From: Christiangramia echinicola DSM 19838 | GTDB lineage: Bacteria > Bacteroidota > Bacteroidia > Flavobacteriales > Flavobacteriaceae | Length of the DNA stretch: 64,000 nucleotides | Reading direction: 5' to 3' | Assembly: GCF_000423065.1 (NCBI RefSeq) | Contig: NZ_AUHG01000010.1 | Location: 248,001 to 312,000, forward strand | Part shown: positions 61,619 to 64,000 of the stretch, piece by piece | How the letters are laid out: each line of letters starts with the position of its first letter | Numbering within the stretch: the first letter of the stretch is position 1 | Notes under the pieces: model-generated | Seen by the model: the letters and a program-made list of their open reading frames with translations, nothing else | What the model was told of the DNA's origin: nothing | The model's database searches: none | Translations under genes and position numbers: made by a program

Positions 61619-61647
61619 AAGCTTCCTGTAACCGGGAAGCTTTTTTT
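61619..61647 (+). terminator. Terminator after tRNA-Cys
   Basis: AAGCTTCC (61619-61626) pairs with GGAAGCTT (61635-61642), followed by a T-run to 61647. Confidence 0.82.
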
Positions 61648-62377
61648 ATTCCTCGTTGTTGTTCGTGAAGTTTTCTAATTTCCCAATCAAAGAATCTTTG
61701 GGAGTAATTTCATCTATCTGATCCTTAATTTCGTCTACCTGGTTCGGGAATAACCCCTGAAAGATAAGTACAACACCAAATACTATCAAAATTACGCTAA
61801 TCGCTTTCTTCATAACATAAATACGATTAGGTGTTAATTTCCTATTCAGTTTTTTAGCAAGAAGGATCTTGGCTATATCAACAATTAAATACGTTACCAG
61901 CACACTACTTAGAAAAACAGATATCCTATTGGGCTCCATATCCAGTTTAGGCCCAAATACGATGATTACTCCGAGCCAGAAGCCCAGAACCCCAATATTG
62001 ATAAAATTAAGCAGGAAACCCTTTGCACAGAGGCTGAAGTAGTCGCTCTTGGGTAGTTTTCTAATTTCAGGAGTTTCATCATCGGTATGCAACACCTTTT
62101 TAGTCTGAATAAAACTCATCAAACCATAGGTAGCCAGTATCATTCCACCAAAAATAAATAAGGCTGGATCATCCTTTAAACTTTCTAAAAGTTTGGTAGT
62201 ACTAAAATAGGCAATGGCAATGAAGACTATATCTGCCAGAATTACTCCTATATCCAATGCAAAAGCAGCCCTGAATCCTTTAATGGCAGCGGTTTCCAGC
62301 AATACAAAAAACACCGGACCAAATAGAAAAGCCAGGAAAATACCTAGTGGTAGGGCAGCTAAAACATCCTGAAACAT
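61646..62377 (-). CDS. LysE-type exporter
   Basis: This 243-residue membrane protein has six hydrophobic helices. The N-terminus LAALPLGIFLAFLFGPVFFV with FFVLLETAAIKGFRAAFALD is the LysE/RhtB signature, which places it among amino-acid exporters. The loop after helix 3 is longer than usual and the C-terminal tail is acidic. The exported substrate is unknown. It has an exact promoter box and ends against the tRNA-Cys terminator. Confidence 0.88.
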   Translation of the reverse strand: MFQDVLAALPLGIFLAFLFGPVFFVLLETAAIKGFRAAFALDIGVILADIVFIAIAYFSTTKLLESLKDDPALFIFGGMILATYGLMSFIQTKKVLHTDDETPEIRKLPKSDYFSLCAKGFLLNFINIGVLGFWLGVIIVFGPKLDMEPNRISVFLSSVLVTYLIVDIAKILLAKKLNRKLTPNRIYVMKKAISVILIVFGVVLIFQGLFPNQVDEIKDQIDEITPKDSLIGKLENFTNNNEE

Positions 62378-62394
62378 ACAGATTAGTTGTTTTG

Positions 62395-62402
62395 CAAATG
62401 TA
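62395..62402 (-). promoter_or_regulatory. -7 box of the LysE-type gene
   Basis: TACATTTG on the minus strand exactly matches TAnnTTTG, 17 bases before the ATG at 62377. Confidence 0.5.
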
Positions 62403-62476
62403 AACTTTTTGAACTTTTAGAAGAATTTACTCCTGTTAAAGACTGATTTACATAGATTAAGTAGTAATAACTATCA

Positions 62477-64000
62477 TTAATTGGCTTCAACCTCTGCCCT
62501 GTTTCCTAATAAAGTGAAATCAAGATGCCTCTTAACCAGATCGGCATTCTTCACTTTCACATATACTTCGTCTCCAAGAGTATAACTCTGTCCTGTACGC
62601 TTTCCAACTACAGAAAATTCATCGGGATTAAATTCATAATGATCATCATTCATGTCTCTTAATCGAATCATTCCCTCACATTTATTCTCAACGATCTCGA
62701 CGAAGATACCCCATTCAGTTACCCCTGAAATAACTCCAAGGAATTCCTCATTCTCATGGTCCTGCATGAATTTAACCTGCATGTATTTTATAGAATCCCT
62801 TTCGGCATTGGTAGCCAGGTTTTCCATTTCACTACTGTGATGGCATTTTGCTTCGTACTCTTCTTCACTGGCAGATTTTGCTCCATCTAAATAATGCTGA
62901 AGAAGCCTGTGCACCATAACATCTGGATATCTCCTTATGGGCGATGTAAAATGAGTATAATGATCAAATGCCAGCCCGTAATGTCCAATATTTTCAGTTC
63001 CGTAGTAGGCTTTACTCATGGTCCTTATTGCCAGGGTATCAACCATATTCTGCTCTTTTCTACCCTGCACATCTTCTAGTAATTTATTAAGTGAAGAAGT
63101 TGTTGTACTACGATCCTTAAGGTTCAATTTATGTCCAAACCTACCTACAATTGTTTGAAGGGAAGCAAGTTTTTGATCATCCGGTTCATCATGACATCTG
63201 TAAACAAAGGTCTTTTTCGGGCTTTGTTTCCCAATATATTCAGCAACTTTTCTATTGGCCAGAAGCATGAATTCTTCAATAAGTTTATTGGCGTCTTTGG
63301 CAGTTTTAAAGAAAACTCCTACCGGTTCATTTTCTTCATTCAAATTGAATTTCACCTCTACTTTATCAAAAGATATCGCACCATCACGCATTCTTCTAGA
63401 ACGCATTTTTTTTGCAAGCCTGTTAAGAGTAACAACCGCTTCAACTAATGCGCCTCTTACAGAATAGGAATGATTTCTAATTGAAACATCCTCAGGAATA
63501 GTTCCAGTACCGGTTTCAATGATATGTTGCGCTTCTTCATAAGCAAAACGTTCATCTGAATAAGTAACTGTTCTACCAAACCATTGATCCTTAACGTTGG
63601 CATTATCATCTATTTCAAATACTGCTGAAAAGGTGAATTTTTCTTCTTTCGGCCTTAATGAACAGGCATTATTAGAAAGAATTTCTGGAAGCATAGGCAC
63701 TACTCTATCTACAAGATAAACTGAGGTGGCCCGGTCATAAGCTTCTTCATCTAAAAGAGTTCCCGGTTGCAGGTAATGAGAAACATCTGCAATATGAATA
63801 CCTATTTCAAAATTCCCATTTTCTAATTTCTGGAAACTCAAAGCATCATCAAAGTCCTTTGCATCCTTGGGATCTATAGTAAAAGTAAGCACATCTCTCA
63901 TGTCCCTTCTTTTACCTATCTCTTCTTCATTAATTGAAGTATCTATCTGATTGGCAAATTCTTCAACTTCTTCAGGAAAATCATGCGGTAAACCATATTG
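62477..64000 (-). CDS. rnr: Ribonuclease R (5' end outside window)
   Basis: The frame is open from the right edge of the window to the stop at 62477. The visible 507 codons contain the catalytic RNB domain (TIDPKDAKDFDDALSFQKLE, with the metal-binding aspartates; HYGLAFDHYTHFTSPIRRYP) and a C-terminal S1 RNA-binding domain (FLGVISGVTEWGIFVEIVEN). RNase R is a processive 3'-5' exonuclease that degrades structured RNA. The N-terminal cold-shock domains would lie beyond position 64000. An internal ATG at 63901 is not the true start, because the sequence upstream continues in frame with typical family residues (PHDFPEEVEEFA). Confidence 0.95.
   Translation of the reverse strand, partial: QYGLPHDFPEEVEEFANQIDTSINEEEIGKRRDMRDVLTFTIDPKDAKDFDDALSFQKLENGNFEIGIHIADVSHYLQPGTLLDEEAYDRATSVYLVDRVVPMLPEILSNNACSLRPKEEKFTFSAVFEIDDNANVKDQWFGRTVTYSDERFAYEEAQHIIETGTGTIPEDVSIRNHSYSVRGALVEAVVTLNRLAKKMRSRRMRDGAISFDKVEVKFNLNEENEPVGVFFKTAKDANKLIEEFMLLANRKVAEYIGKQSPKKTFVYRCHDEPDDQKLASLQTIVGRFGHKLNLKDRSTTTSSLNKLLEDVQGRKEQNMVDTLAIRTMSKAYYGTENIGHYGLAFDHYTHFTSPIRRYPDVMVHRLLQHYLDGAKSASEEEYEAKCHHSSEMENLATNAERDSIKYMQVKFMQDHENEEFLGVISGVTEWGIFVEIVENKCEGMIRLRDMNDDHYEFNPDEFSVVGKRTGQSYTLGDEVYVKVKNADLVKRHLDFTLLGNRAEVEAN

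Overview
The window is an ordinary stretch of chromosome from a low-GC member of the Bacteroidota, family Flavobacteriaceae. The protein sequences look most like Gramella/Christiangramia-type marine flavobacteria; that genus-level call is my impression, not a computed match. Three things support the family call: promoters of the Bacteroidota type (TAnnTTTG at -7, sometimes TTG about 19 bases upstream) before many genes, lineage-typical genes (SprE/PorW, DUF4292, DUF4837, DUF4175, DUF5687, DUF6427), and an ATP synthase operon lacking the beta and epsilon genes. There is no prophage, insertion sequence, CRISPR array or rRNA. The only RNA gene found is one tRNA-Cys. No stretch longer than 300 bases lacks a gene.

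Layout. 1-10 kb: partial ricT, trhO, recA, a small lipoprotein, an ECF sigma factor with a trans-envelope partner protein, plsC, trpS, dprA, an HU/CCDC81-SPOR membrane protein and an acyl-CoA thioesterase. 10-17 kb, minus strand: a six-gene envelope operon (flippase, dut, sugar nucleotidyltransferase, TPR protein, DUF4292 lipoprotein, EnvC-like protein). 17-26 kb, minus strand: atpBEFHAG preceded by an AtpI-position protein, AtpZ, a bactofilin and the gliding/type IX secretion lipoprotein SprE. 26-34 kb: an ABC exporter pair, a PaaE-like reductase, a conserved cluster of glycosyltransferase 9/DUF4254/DUF6427/DUF6341 genes, and purD. 33.7-42.3 kb: a CapK-like adenylating enzyme facing a seven-gene minus-strand operon (M23 peptidase, GH3-family protein, DUF6909 protein, rfbC, rfbD, UDP-xylose synthase, glycosyltransferase 2).

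42.4-49 kb: tatA, DUF4837 lipoprotein, lytic transglycosylase, pgk, holB, a DoxX-like protein and an OmpH-like lipoprotein. 49-55 kb: a methyltransferase, mnmG, ybeY and a DUF4175 giant. 55-64 kb: gltX, an SPFH protein, a DUF6327/holin-like/YtxH trio, glnS, folB, tRNA-Cys, a LysE-type exporter and the 3' part of RNase R.

The most striking non-coding signal is a pair of perfect 16-bp palindromes (TGTTCCACGTGGAACA) on either side of mnmG. They match the ParB-binding centromere parS and suggest that this part of the chromosome is close to the replication origin. Other points worth a look: a C-terminal nucleoside-phosphorylase signature in the DUF6909 protein, a perfect palindrome upstream of recA, two dispersed-type inverted repeats in the ATP synthase operon, and several genes whose promoter -7 box nearly touches the start codon, implying leaderless mRNAs. 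I see no obviously new multi-gene system such as a defence island. The candidates above are the best leads.
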